Source: Chionoecetes opilio (taxonomy: Eukaryota > Arthropoda > Malacostraca > Decapoda > Majidae). Taken from it: a DNA stretch of 64,000 bases. A program made the translations under genes and the position numbers. Under the pieces are notes generated by a model. It did not search any database. It was not told where the DNA came from and worked only from the letters and a program-made list of their open reading frames with translations. Shown here piece after piece: positions 35,510 to 46,740 of the stretch (its first letter is position 1; each line of letters starts with the position of its first letter). The stretch lies in NCBI GenBank assembly GCA_016584305.1, contig JACEEZ010005964.1:12501-76500 (forward strand), read 5' to 3'.

Positions 35510-38500
35510 AATAACATCTTCAATCCTCCAATGGAATATTCGTGGATTACGTGCAAACTGGGAAGAACTAGTCCTCATCAACGAGTTAGACCCAGTAATT
35601 CTATGTTTACAAGAAACAATGATAGGGCAGGGAAGGTGTCTCTGCCCGACAGGTTTTATACCTGTCCACACACCACCTCCAGCAGGTGGTGGCTTTAGTG
35701 GTGGTTGTGGCCTTACCATCGCCCGGGGATGTCCCCTTAACTGTCATCCCGCTGCAATCACCCTTGCGGGCTGTAGCAGGTCGTATCCATCTGCACAAGA
35801 CCTACCTGTCTGCTCATATATCTACCTCCAAATGACGACAAAACCTCTCCAAGATCTTGAAATCTTATCCGCCAGCTTCCCTTTCCATTTTTCTCCTTGG
35901 AGACATCAAGGGGCGGCTTTTTCTGTGGGGAGATTCCACCAGAAATCGTCGCGGTGATTCTCTCGTAACTCTTAAAAATGGCAACAACCTAAAATAAAAC
36001 ACAGGAGAACCTACACATTTCCTTCGCAGACGGGAAAAATTGACTGCTATTGACCTATCACTCTACAGTCCACAGGTCCCCCTCGACTTCTCATGGAGGT
36101 GGCCGATTCTCTTAGAGGAAGTGACCATTATCCCATACTCTAAAGCAGTGTCATCTCTGCCCTTCCCGATGTCTCCCAAAAATGGTGCCTCTCTCGTGAA
36201 GACTGGGAGGCTTTCAAAAGGCTTGTGTTTTTTAACATCATATAGATGACTTTCAGACATGATGAGTTTACTTTGTGTCTCGAATCCATTTTGCACCCTC
36301 GCTGAGCATCCCCCGCACCTCTGGTTTCTTTCTTTTCGCCGGCCTGTTCCGTGGTGGAATCAGGACTGAAACGGCAGCGAGGAGTCACTCCCCCGTGCTG
36401 AGGCGCAATACTATCGCGGCCAAACTTCAGTAGATCTAAAAATATCTTTTCACAGATCAAGAGCTAGATACCGTGGGGGTATGAAAGGGGCTCGTAAACT
36501 CCTCTTGGGGGGCTTATATAAGTACAATCTGTGCATCTACCCCGGTGTCCAAGGTTTGGCAAAGAGTGAGAAAAATGAGGGAAATTTAACCATCCCCCCT
36601 CCAGTTCTATCGATTAAGGGTGACCTTATGGCAGATCCCTTGACTGTAGCAGGGGAATTTGCTTCCCATTTTGTGTCAGTGGCGCAGACAGACCTTGCGT
36701 CTCCAGTGCTAGGGAAAGACTGCGACAGGAACAGAGAGGCATAGATTTTTTTATCTAGAGGCGGGGAATCTTCAATGTTCTTTTTTTCACCTCGTGAGCT
36801 TTGTCAAGCCATGAAGGTTTGCGCTGACACTTCCCCAGGGCCCAAAATGAATACCATATGCGATGCTCTGTCATCTAAGAGATGAGGCTCTAGATTTCTT
36901 GTTGAGCATCTATAATAGAATATGGATTGAAGGAACCTTCCCAAGTAGCTGGGGTCTGGCGTGGTGATCCCGATCCCCAAGCCTGGAAGGACCACTCACT
37001 ACCGACGAATTTCTGCCCCATATCCCTAACTTCATGTGTGTGTAAGTTATTCGAAAAATGGTAAATAGTCGACTTATATTGTTTTTTGGAACGGGAACAC
37101 TTTTTCCTCCCTTCTCAGTGTGGTTCCGTAAGCATCACTCCACTACGGAAGCGTTTTTTTCCTTAGAGTCATCCGTATGCGGGCATTTGCCTCTCGACAA
37201 CAAAAATGTGACCATCTTTTTTTTGACCTTGAGAAGGCTTACGACACAGCTTGGAGACACGGTATTTTTGCAGTCTCTGTATGAGTTTGGACTAAGGGTC
37301 GTTTGCCTGTGTTCCCTCAGAGTTTCCTAGCCACCGGGTTCTTAGAGTTCGAGTTGGTAACATACTGTCTTCTGAACACCTACTTTCATTTGGCATCCCA
37401 CAAGGCAGCGTCTTGAGTGTAGCTCTGTTCGCTGTGGCCATCAATGATATTGTTGATGTACTGCCAGAGGGGATTGTTAGTACATTATAACGTGGATGAT
37501 TTATCAATCTCTTTTGCTGCTTTCCAGGATCTCAGTTGCAGAGAGAAACTTCAAATTGCTATAGAAAAAATTTGTGAATGGACGACGAATCGTGGCTTTC
37601 GGTTTTCTCCAGCGAAGGCTGTAGCGGTTCATTTTTGCAGAACCCGTGGGATTCATCCCGACCCAGACCTGTATCTTTACGATAAGAGAATACCATGTAG
37701 GGAAGAGACCCGGTTTTTTTGGACTCATTTTTGGGCAATAGACTGACTTGGGTACCTCACCTTCGTGCTCTCAAGACTGTCTTCGAACCATGGATCTACT
37801 GAAAGTCCCTCGCACACCAGCTGGGGGGCTGATCGCGCTAAACTCCTATATCTACATCGCTCACTTATCCCTTTCGAAGCTTGAATATGGATGTGAAATT
37901 TTACTCCTCTGCCACACCCACTCGACTGCGGATGTTGGATTTGGTCACACCATGCTGGTGTCCGTCTGGCACCGGGGCGTTCAGGTCATCTCCCATCCCA
38001 ATCTATTAGTGGATGCTGCTGTCCTCCCATTAGATCTTCAACGCCAGTCCCTCATGTTAAGGTGTTGGTATCGCCTCCAACGCCTCCCTGACTCAATAGC
38101 TTTTCCGTGCTGTGTCTTGTGATTTAGGTTTTGCAAATTTACCATGACGAAGAAGCTTACCAAAGCCCCTTGGTTTCCGATTAAAAGCTATTATGGAGAT
38201 GCTATCCTTCCCTGCTTTTAAAGGATCTGCCCGCATAGACCTACAAGAGTCGGGCATGGCTTCTCCCGAAGTGTCCTTCTGCAAAAGCCTTCCGCTCTCA
38301 ACAGGGTCTTTACCTCCTCAGGCTGAGCGTGCCCAGTTTTAGACCATTATTGCACACATCAGGGTTCTGTCCCTGTCTTTACTGATGGTTCCAATCAGAC
38401 GAAGAAGTTGGATACGGTGTCGTATTCCCATCGTTTAACAAAGGCGTCAGCATTCCAAGTGTTTTCATCTGTTTTTAACGGCTGAAATAAGTGCTATTTT

Positions 38501-39180
38501 ATATGCCTCATGGTATTCTTACTCTTCCGGATGTCTCTTTTACAATTTTTAGTGATGCTTGTAGTGCTCTTCAGTCACTAAAGTAATTTTAACTCTCCCC
38601 ATCCGCTCGCTGGGCAATGCCAAACCTGGAATGGCTTTATCTGCTCAAGAGGCGAGGCCGACGGTCAGCTTTTGTTGGGTACCCGGCACATGTAGGTGTT
38701 GCCGGTTTAAAGAGGAAGCTGATGCCTTGGCAAAAGCTGCAGCAGAAGACCAGCTCTATCCATTTTTGCAGTGCCGGCTACGGACCTACGCTCGGGAATC
38801 CATAGATCAGTTTTACAACCAGTTGGCAGGAACGTTGGATTACTATAGGCAAAATAACTACGCACCATACGCCAAAGTATCGAGGACTGGAGCTACTGCG
38901 GGCTCCTCCCGGAGATGGGAGACTGCCTTGGCACGATTGCGTATTGGTCACACTCTATATACACTGGGTTCCTCATGGAGGGGGGCCACCCTCCTTACTG
39001 TGATGATTGTTTGGTCCCCTTAACTGTGCGGCACTTGCTGGTCGGGGTGTCCTAGTCTTGGGGACCTACGTGAGCATTTTTGTCCCGATGTCGCGGGTCG
39101 GACGGTGCCTACCGTCTCTCCCTGGCATTGGGAGAGAGGTGTTTCTCTCCGGGACACGAAGTCCATACCTTTATTGAGAG
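35510..39180 (+). pseudogene. LINE ORF2 (endonuclease, reverse transcriptase, RNase H-like)
   Basis: The endonuclease begins at about 35,517 with SSILQWNIRGLRANWEEL and then LDPVILCLQETM, the first APE motifs. FLLGDIKGR at 35,890 corresponds to the GDFN motif. The reverse transcriptase follows: FRKHHSTTEA (about 37,120), GIPQGSVLSVALFAVAI (about 37,390) and the catalytic-box position NVDDLSISF (about 37,490), where Tyr is replaced by Asn. After the thumb, an RNase H-like domain is suggested by TAEISAILYASW (about 38,480) and KEEADALAKAAAEDQ (about 38,710). The C-terminal region contains LARLRIGHT and LTVRHLLVGCPS, typical of LINE ends. Frames change many times. Confidence 0.82.
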
Positions 39181-39381
39181 GGCTGGCCTTCTCAACAAGT
39201 TATGATGTTTTTAATATTCACTTATTATTGTTTTTAATGTACTATTGTTCTTTTCTGTATTTTGTTATTTTAAATATTTTTATTCTATCTTAAATTTTTT
39301 TTTTTTTATTTTACTTTTCATGTATCTTATGTAAGCAGGCGTCAATAACCCCGCAGTTGCGGCGCCTTAAAACTATAATAT

Positions 39382-39867
39382 CTATCTATCTATTGTCCAG
39401 TGAACACCATCTGGTCCAAGATCAGCTACGAAAGGGCTGGCACTGAAATGTACAAATGCGTAGCCCGTTAATTCACGTTTTAACGCCCTGTTGACGGCAT
39501 CTTTGACCCTGTTGTAATTCATCTGGTCAACCGAGTGTCGCGGTGATTGGTCTGTCAATCTTGGTTCGATCAAACACACGCCAACGTTGCTCCCACAGCT
39601 TTCCTCAATGTCAGTAACGATTGCCCTAATATTAGTGATAATATCTCTGGGGACCGAATCGTCATCTATATCATTCCCCCAGAAACAGGACCGTAAAGTC
39701 ATTGATCCACGCGAGTACCTTTGTTTTTGGCGTGAATCGTTATTAAAGCCATCAGCCCTGCCCCCTGGTGCCCTGAAACAGCGCACCTCCGCCCCATCCA
39801 CATCCAGTTGTGAAGGACACAGACTATGTCCCACAACGGCAACTTTGAAGAGCATTCCCTCGGCCAT
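39382..39867 (-). CDS. SGNH/GDSL-type hydrolase domain, possible terminal exon
   Basis: A 161-codon minus-strand open frame shows the four SGNH blocks in order. Block I is VVGHSL, with Ser as nucleophile and the usual Asp of GDSL replaced by His. A glycine block (APGGRADGF) follows, then WGNDI as block III with Asn, and GPDGVHW as block V with the catalytic Asp and His. Between blocks III and V lies VCLIEPRL, typical for the family. SGNH hydrolases cleave esters; the substrate here is unknown. Just upstream of the ATG (39,867) the minus strand reads TTTCTCTAACAG, a good splice acceptor, so this may be an internal or last exon. The last four codons and the stop come from the LINE (TCTA)n tail, so the natural end may be lost. 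Such domains are also known as cargo of crustacean repeats. Confidence 0.7.
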   Translation of the reverse strand: MAEGMLFKVAVVGHSLCPSQLDVDGAEVRCFRAPGGRADGFNNDSRQKQRYSRGSMTLRSCFWGNDIDDDSVPRDIITNIRAIVTDIEESCGSNVGVCLIEPRLTDQSPRHSVDQMNYNRVKDAVNRALKRELTGYAFVHFSASPFVADLGPDGVHWTIDR

Positions 39868-40137
39868 TTGAATCTGTTAGAGAAAGATAAATGAAAAAAA
39901 AATAGAGGAGATAAATGTTAATTCCATAATTACAAAGAAATGATCTCAGTAAGAAATGTGTATTGTGTGGTGAGTAGTAATTGTTGTTAAGTGATATTTG
40001 CTCAGAACTGAGTAGTTAAAGAATGATGAATTTATTGGTCTGGCCATATGTATTTTCACACTTGGCAATGTATGACCGTAGATTTATAACCTAATTAAAA
40101 ATTATCTGTGTAACACATGTGTATGTTAATGTGTTTT

Positions 40138-40366
40138 AGCAATTATCCGCAAAAATGGTACAAAGGCTTCATCAGTGATTTTGCGACCCAACTGAATGTC
40201 CTCTAAGGCAGCATATGTGACCGAAGCCGTCCTATAATTATCATGCAAAATATCGTATGATATATATGATAATTACCAGAGAAAGTTACCAGAGAGATAA
40301 GAGCGCAGTGTAATACGTCCTGCCTCGAGCGATGAAGCAGACAGTGACAGAAAGCCTTTGTGTTAA
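40138..40366 (-). repeat. Paralogous 5' module 1, N-terminal coding block
   Basis: Near-identical to 47,209-47,438. On the minus strand both contain a coding block: here TASVTYAALEDIQLGRK then DEAFVPFLRIIA, and in the partner ASITHAALEDIQLGRK then DEAIVPLLGIIA. Here the block ends in a stop shortly after IIAKTH; the partner continues into the protease. The block lies about 270 bp upstream, on the same strand, of the SGNH frame. The nearest upstream part of the module (41,518 onward) is displaced by the insertion at 40,367-41,513. Confidence 0.75.
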
Positions 40367-41513
40367 CAGGGTCGTTCAGTGAAACTTGAAAAATGGCTCC
40401 GATCCCATTGAGATTTTTACACGATAAACTACATTATTATGCAGCATTCCTAGCCAAGTTTGAAGACGATAGGATTCTTACTTTGTTTACATGAATATTT
40501 TTTTATTAAATTTGGGCGTTTTTTGGCAAATTTTAATTTCTATCTTCTTCCTCATAAATGATCATATATCAATTTGCTTTATACCACTCGATAACACAAT
40601 CACTCCTCTACATTTCCATGTATGATTTTAGCTGTCGCAATGAAATTGGATTTTTAGCCATTTTTTTTCATGTCGTACTGAATTTTACCATAGATTTTCT
40701 CGTTATTAATGTTGTGTGCATTTTGGAGCAATGAACATACGACAAAAACTGCCTATTGCATGCTTCTGTCAAATGCTGCAATCAGATTGGGAATAAGTTA
40801 AACCGTTTTAGAGAAGATAGAAAATATTCACCACTAATGAGGGAAAAAAGTTATGAGCAGTTAAAGTTTATTTGTCATACTGATCTACATTCAGTGAACT
40901 AAACAGCATTCCAGGCATCTATAATTTGTAATTAGACTAAAAACAACCAATTTAGAGCTTTTGGCACCTGGTCCCTTTTTTAGTAATATATATAAAAGGA
41001 TATTACGCGCCCGAAGGTTTTTAGCATTTTTTTAGTTTTTTTTGATCTCGTAAAAGTATTTGCTATTTGCAAATTTTTACCCAAATAAAAAAAAAATTTG
41101 AAAAATAGTAAATTACATATGTATTCCTCTTTCCAATATATTATTATTTATTAAATTCGGTACAATAGTGGCGAAGTTATTAGAGGAAAACTGGAAAAAG
41201 GCAAGTTTTTCAGTAGATAGGTCTTCTCCCTCTACTCCCTCACTACTGAGGCCTTGAGACGACCCTCAGACCCTCTTTGTCTCACAAAAAGGGACTGAGA
41301 GGTGCCAGTTTGTCTATGCCAGTGAATATCATGAAAACAAATGTACATATATTTTTCGGGGGGAGGGGGGGTTAGAAAATCAGCAATAACTCTTTCAATT
41401 TTTCTTCTTTCTTTATAATATTTTCTCACAAGCCTGCTCAAGTGTTCAACTAGGCATGGTATTATTTTTGGAATATTTTGATGTTTTTCGGAAATATTCA
41501 CTGAACGCTCCCC
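40367..41513. mobile_element. piggyBac-like non-autonomous element with TTAA flanks
   Basis: The 1,147-bp segment is flanked by TTAA at 40,363-40,366 and 41,514-41,517. It starts CAGGGTCGTTCAGTGAA and ends with the reverse complement of GGGGAGCGTTCAGTGAA, a 17-bp imperfect terminal repeat with 13 matches. The paralogous module at 47,431-47,445 lacks the segment and has a single TTAA at exactly this point, so the empty site is visible in the window. TTAA duplication is the hallmark of piggyBac. No transposase frame is present. Confidence 0.82.
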
Positions 41514-41517
41514 TTAA

Positions 41518-42570
41518 GCCAAGAAAACCGTTATTCCTATAAGCTGGCAATTAGGCTGCGGAACCGGTAATACATTAATATCTCGGGAACCGTGTGTTAT
41601 TTCACAAAATATTATTGATGAATATAAATGCATTTTTCAACTGGCTTCCCTGTGGTGTAATTTAGAAAAAAATCCATTGAGAAATGATGATTTTAAGTGT
41701 GTTTTTAACTTGAAGAGGTGCCTTTTAACCCCCCCCCCCCCAAATAACCGTTACGCTGTTACAATGAAATAGACTGCGTAACAGGAAATACATTATTATC
41801 TAGAAAACCGTGTTTTATTTCACAAAACGTTATAGATGAATAAAAACTCCATGGAGGGGGGCCTTAACCAAGGGGGGCTGCCCCTGTGGTAAATCGGGAA
41901 AAAAACATCCATCTAGAAAAATGAATTGCATTGAAAAGCGTAATTAAAAAAGCCTCATTGGGAGAAAGTGCCTTTTAGGCCCAACGTACAGAAAAAAAAA
42001 CCGATAAAAAAAAACTTATAAACTCGAAAAGGGGAAACTCGTGTGTTATTTTGGCACCCCAAACACATTTATAGGATGAATAAAAAAAAAACCCCCCGGC
42101 GTTCAAGGAGGGGGCTGTCCCTTGTTGTTTTGGCAATCAGGAAAAAATTTAAAAATTCACCAGTGGATTTAAAAAATAACCAAATTATGCCGGGTTTTTT
42201 GATTTCATAATAAAATCCTTTGACTGCTTTTCAGTGCAAAATTAATAACATGCCAAAGGAGTAAACCACATTTCACCCAACCAACGTTATAGATGGAATT
42301 GAAAACCAAAGGAAGCTTTTAAATACGCTTGGTCCTGGATGAAGGGATTTTTTCCCCAGGGCTTGCCCTGTGGTGTATAATAAAAAAAAAACCAATTCCG
42401 TTTGAGTGAAAAATTGATCGTGGTGTAATTTAAAATGTGTGTTTTTGAGGCATGGACAAACGTATGGGAGTTAATTTATTAGGGATCAAGTTATGGTTGA
42501 AAAATGGACCCAAGGAAGCGGGGTCAATATTTTTTTTTTTCCCCAAAAAAAATAAGAAAAACAGGCTGGA
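41518..42570 (-). repeat. Paralogous 5' module 1, degenerate ~190-240-bp tandem array
   Basis: Aligns with 47,447-48,540. The repeated unit carries a TTCCCTGTGGTGTAATTTAG-type word followed by AAAAAAATCCATTGAGAAATGA, and an ACAAAACGTTATAGATGAATA word. From about 41,830 onward homopolymers are stretched and bases inserted relative to module 2, so this copy is poorly sequenced or assembled. Confidence 0.75.
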
Positions 42571-42784
42571 AAAACTGTAAGAAAAAACAAAAACGTGGGG
42601 GGGGGGAACATTGGTTTAGAAAACCTGTGTAAATGTCAGTGGCCAATGGGGTGGGAATTTGGAGTGAAAAATTAGTCAATATGTTTTAATTTTCAGTTCC
42701 CAATTTAAATATGATTTTATAAATGTAATATTGTAAAAAATTGTTAATAATTTAAAATTGATATTTTGTTTGGTGTTTCTTAGT

Positions 42785-43145
42785 AGGAAGAATATAATTT
42801 TCTTTAGGTTTTAGACTGAGTTTGGGTTTAAGGTCTCAGGCGGTGGCTGGCGGCCCACGGCCTGAGGACCTTTAAAAAAACCCTTTTGACGTATAATTTG
42901 CTAGGCCACGTAATTTCAGCAGGGAAAAAAATACAAATAGTTTTGAAGTATAACGGGGCAAAAAATAGCGATTTTTTTTATCTCCACCCAGCAATTTAAT
43001 TTTGTAAAAACTATACGTATTTCAGCAATATAAAAAAGGGTTTTAATTTTTGAACAAAATAGTTGTAATAATTAATTTGGAGAGTCTTCCAAGGACCTAG
43101 CGGTTCCCCTCCGACACTCATTAAGTTTTTTTACGGGAATTTCCC
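42785..43145 (+). repeat. Third, partial copy of the THAP-linked duplicated unit
   Basis: Matches the 3' half of copies A and B (about 25,780-26,130): GGTTTAAGGTCTCAGG, AATTTGCTAGGCCACGTA, AATAGCGATTTTTTTTATCT, TAGTTGTAATAATTAATTTGG and CCTAGCGGTTCCCCTCCGACACTC in the same order. It stops before the LINE 5' end. Many homopolymers are expanded. Confidence 0.8.
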
Positions 43146-43440
43146 CAGTAGCTTATTTTAACCCCCAAAAGGTACGATGACGCGGGGATATTTGGGATGG
43201 GGTTTGGGAAGTACTGATGGTCGGTCTCCCAAAGGGGACGCGTACCCACTAAAACCCAGATCGAATTAAACCACGCCTAAATAACCCATAAAAATTTTAA
43301 TTTGTAACGGGGGGGGTTTGTTTGACGCGGCGGATTTTTAGATGTGGTTGGAAGTACTGAGGGGCTCGGCTACCAAGCGCGTAGCCACTAAAAACCAATC
43401 AAAATTCAACCACGCCTTAAAAAAACCACTATAAATATTT
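43146..43440. repeat. Two-unit direct repeat
   Basis: GACGCGGGGATATTTGGGATGG...GGAAGTACTGA recurs as GACGCGGCGGATTTTTAGATG...GGAAGTACTGA about 140 bp later. Both are followed by an ACCACGCCTAAA/ACCACGCCTTAA word. Origin unknown. Confidence 0.55.
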
Positions 43441-46400
43441 TTTCGAACGCCAATTTTTCAGCGGAGTTCCAAAATAATGATCGGTATTCACCATCCCCGG
43501 AGAGAGCGTGCCAAAGGGGTCTTTTTGATTGAGCAAAAACCACGCCCCAGATGACTTTTTTTTTCAGGCCTTGCGAGTGTTTCTTTCTTCCTCCCCGGGG
43601 GACAAACAAAAACCATTTTCGAATGGCAAGTGCACTCCCAGCCTAAAAATATTATGCGAGCACTGTTTGATGGGGCTCCCTCTTAGTGCCAGTCAGCTTC
43701 GTAACAGGAAAATACCTGTGCTGCGGGAAATAGTTTACCTCATCAACTTCGGCAACAGCCTGGTGCCCGGCATATTAGCTGTATGTCGATGGTGTCTGGG
43801 TTTTTTCGCCCTTTGTCAAATATTTGAAAAGGTATTTGACGCCAAGTAGGGTGGAAAAACCCTCAACATTGACAGGGACTGCATTCCCTTTCAACAGGAT
43901 CAATTTTTTGGGGACCATGTAGTCGTTATCGAGACGACCGTGCAGCGTAGCGGTTTGGTGGAACGAACCCTCTTATAGACCGTTTTCTGGTCAATGCCGA
44001 CATAAAAGTTTCGTCCGGGAACTTTTTGGGGAATTTATGCTTACATTTTTTTGACCCGGGGTCCAGTTGGCACTGGCATTGGGGTCTTCGCACAGGGGTC
44101 ATGCATCATAAATTCGAGTACGAGGTCTCTTCGGCAGAGCCCGGTTCCGGAATTTCGGCCGTGACCAATTCGCCCACTTCTGGGCCGAATCCACAGAGTA
44201 GGGGGGAAAATTCGTACACGTGTGCTGGGGAAGGCCCCTTTTTTGGAATTCAATGACATAACCGGGCCGCCACATCCCCAAGCACCGCTCTTTTCAATGA
44301 GTTCAAATAGTAGCATTAGTTTCAAGAAACACCCTTTTTGACCAAGTCACATTTATCAGCCAGGGTTGGCCTGGTGGGAGGTTTTCAGTGTTTCCCGCCA
44401 TCTGGGGTTAGTGGTGATGGTCACAAAAGGGGTCGAACTTCCCAAATGGACCCCCCAGCCAGGGAATCCGGTATTTTCGGTGAGTACCTGGGACTGCCCG
44501 TGAATGTTGGTGGAAAGGGCGATTTTTCCCACCCGACTTGGCTTTATCGGCTTTCATCGAACCCAGTCGTGTAGACCTTTATACGGTCGGCCGCGAGCGT
44601 TTGCTGATTAGGGGTAATATAAGATAGTCGTATCCTCTTTTTAAGGCATGAGAAACAGACGAAGGCTTGCTTCAGACGCCCCCCAAACTTTAGCGTGGAG
44701 AAATTCATCCCTGCGTGCCAAGAGGTAATTGCAAGTACTCCTGCATGAGGTTTTTTTTCATGGTAAATAATCGTAGCCACTGTCGCCCCGGGGGTTAGAT
44801 GGAAAGAGCAATGGCCAGCATGTGAGCCTTTCAATGTTTTCGGGACAATCATCCGGGCTGAACATCCCATGGAGCCAAAGTCTCCTCCTGCCTCAGACGC
44901 GTGTATAAGATCACAACCTCACGGCTGTTGGCATTGCACCGGTACCCCGGGGACTGTTTGAGATCGGCCCGCATGGCCAGATTGACATTTTCGACATGTC
45001 GTGACTCATTCCCACGGAAAACTGGTTCATGGTGGAATAAGACCTTCGAAAAGGGGATTGCTTTGGCAGCAACATGGCCAAAGACTTTGACGACGGACGA
45101 ACGGGAGCCTGTGTAGGCGTTCACTTACTGGACACACCGCTTTCCCATGTTCAAGAAGACTTTGATTCCCTTTCGGAGTGGAATCCTCGCCGACATACCT
45201 TGGACATCTAGTGTACATTGGCCCTGCACTAAAAATGCTTGTGCCCTGACCCAGTGGTGGCACTGGGGTGAATCCTAGCAAATGCCAGTGACGAGTGTAG
45301 CGATAGTTGAGGTCGGAAGTGTTTCCCTCCTCACTATCTTCAGTCATAAGACGGCCCAACATTTTGGTGGAAATCGTCCCTCCGTGTTCGTTTATCAAGC
45401 CACGTTTGCAGAAATTTCAACAGGCGGACACTTGGGGCCGACATTCCACAGGAGAAATAGTTTCCCGCAGCAGGAACACACAGTGTCCATTTCTCCCAGG
45501 TAGATTGTGTCGCTGGGCGATCCCTTTCGCCTTTGAAAAAAAGGGAAACGTACGTTGGGTGGCAGTAGTAGTAGACTTGGTGTGTCGGGTGATATGGGAC
45601 CCGTCAGAAGTTCATTAATTTTAGTTGCGGGTAAAGCCACATCTGCTCGGCGTTCGAAAATGTCCCACATGATTTTTTTCCCATGGCAAGGCACAAAAGG
45701 TCGCCAGCGTCAGGAGTCTTCTCCGTACTTTTTGAAGCCACGTCGGGTTCCTTCGAAGAACGCATGGCCCCTTTCTGTTGGCGCATTGCTTTGGGCAAAA
45801 TTTTCCGTTTCGTGACGTCCCTGGCGTACGTTCTCCGCAGAAGTCATTGCAAATGGGAAACAGTTCTTGTGTAATGAGCACAGTGCATTGCAGCATAGTA
45901 ATCATTACGGCTTTGCTTATTGACCACTTTGTATCAGGGCCATCATGTCACCTTGACGCACATTGTGTTCCTTTGGAACCCTGGGGTATCGAGAACCGCA
46001 ATGCCAGTCAAGGCCTTAATTTTCTCAACGACTTGATCCGTGAGAAAAGCAGTATCGGGGAAACTATCTCGTCGAAGAAAATGCCTCATCAGGAAGATGG
46101 GTACCATATCATCTGTTGAGCACTCTATCAATTGCAAAAGTGTACATCTCAAAGGGTGCTACATCTGGCAGAAAGTTGATAGTTTTCCGGGGATCAACGC
46201 CTTTCCCAAGACAACATAGTTTAGGGGAGAGCAAGAAACTCTTCTCATATTTGTTTTCCTACCCTACATGGAGCGACCAAACTTCAAAATCGACTTGGCT
46301 GGGTAAAGATTTGCGTCATGTGTTTCAGTAACACTCAAGTGAGAGAAGTATTTTTGGCCGCAGAAATCATAAAACACTTTTTCTTTAAAGCCGAAAGAGG

Positions 46401-46589
46401 CGCAGAAAGCCATTGACCCGAGTTAAAAATCAGTAGGCTTGCTGTACACATGGCAGGTGCGAGGTTCCCGTTCATGTGGTTCCCAACGAAGCTCTTTCTC
46501 GCCGCCTGAAGTATCAAGGTAATGTGGTATTTGGTTTCCAGTAAGTGGAACACTTGTTGTTGTAAAGTGTCCGAACGTTCTGTGATTTG
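43441..46589 (-). other. Coding-like DNA of unknown identity
   Basis: Long stop-free stretches occur on the minus strand: 108 codons at 44,544-44,870, 123 codons at 45,027-45,398, 99 codons at 45,395-45,694, 94 codons at 45,621-45,905 and 69 codons at 45,943-46,152. Codon usage is balanced and some stretches look protein-like (for example INELLTGPISPDTPSLLLLP at about 45,600). They may be fragments of one gene downstream of the C48 protease, on the same strand, split by frameshifts. No domain was recognised. The opposite strand also has open frames, so orientation is uncertain. Confidence 0.35.
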
Positions 46590-46735
46590 GCTCATGGGGT
46601 TTTTGAGAACCCAAGTCAACCTTGAACGTTTACGGACTTGGCTCATGGGTTCTGAGAACCCAAGTTAACCCTTGACTGTTCGCGGGCTTGGGTCATGGGG
46701 TTCTGGAGAGCCCAAGTTGAGAAAACCCTTGACAG
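46590..46735. repeat. ~60-bp tandem repeat, three units
   Basis: The unit GGCTCATGGGTTCTGAGAACC (short inverted repeat GGTTCT/AGAACC) plus CAAGTTAACCCTTGA and a GGACTTGG-like link occurs three times with small variations. It lies just past the C-terminal end of the minus-strand protease. Confidence 0.8.
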
Positions 46736-46740
46736 GGTAG

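Larger units (their letters stand above)
32750..39393 (+). mobile_element. Near full-length broken LINE (non-LTR retrotransposon)
   Basis: The 5' region carries the GTCGTGGTGGCGGG leader. It is followed by an ORF1 with zinc knuckles, an ORF2 with endonuclease, reverse transcriptase and RNase H-like parts, and a 3' end CTATAATATCTATCTATCTAT with a short (TCTA)n tail at 39,377-39,393. At about 6.6 kb the length fits a jockey/I-like two-ORF element. Both ORFs are interrupted by many stops and frameshifts, so it is not autonomous. The 3' tail abuts the C-terminal end of a minus-strand SGNH-hydrolase frame at 39,394. Confidence 0.85.
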
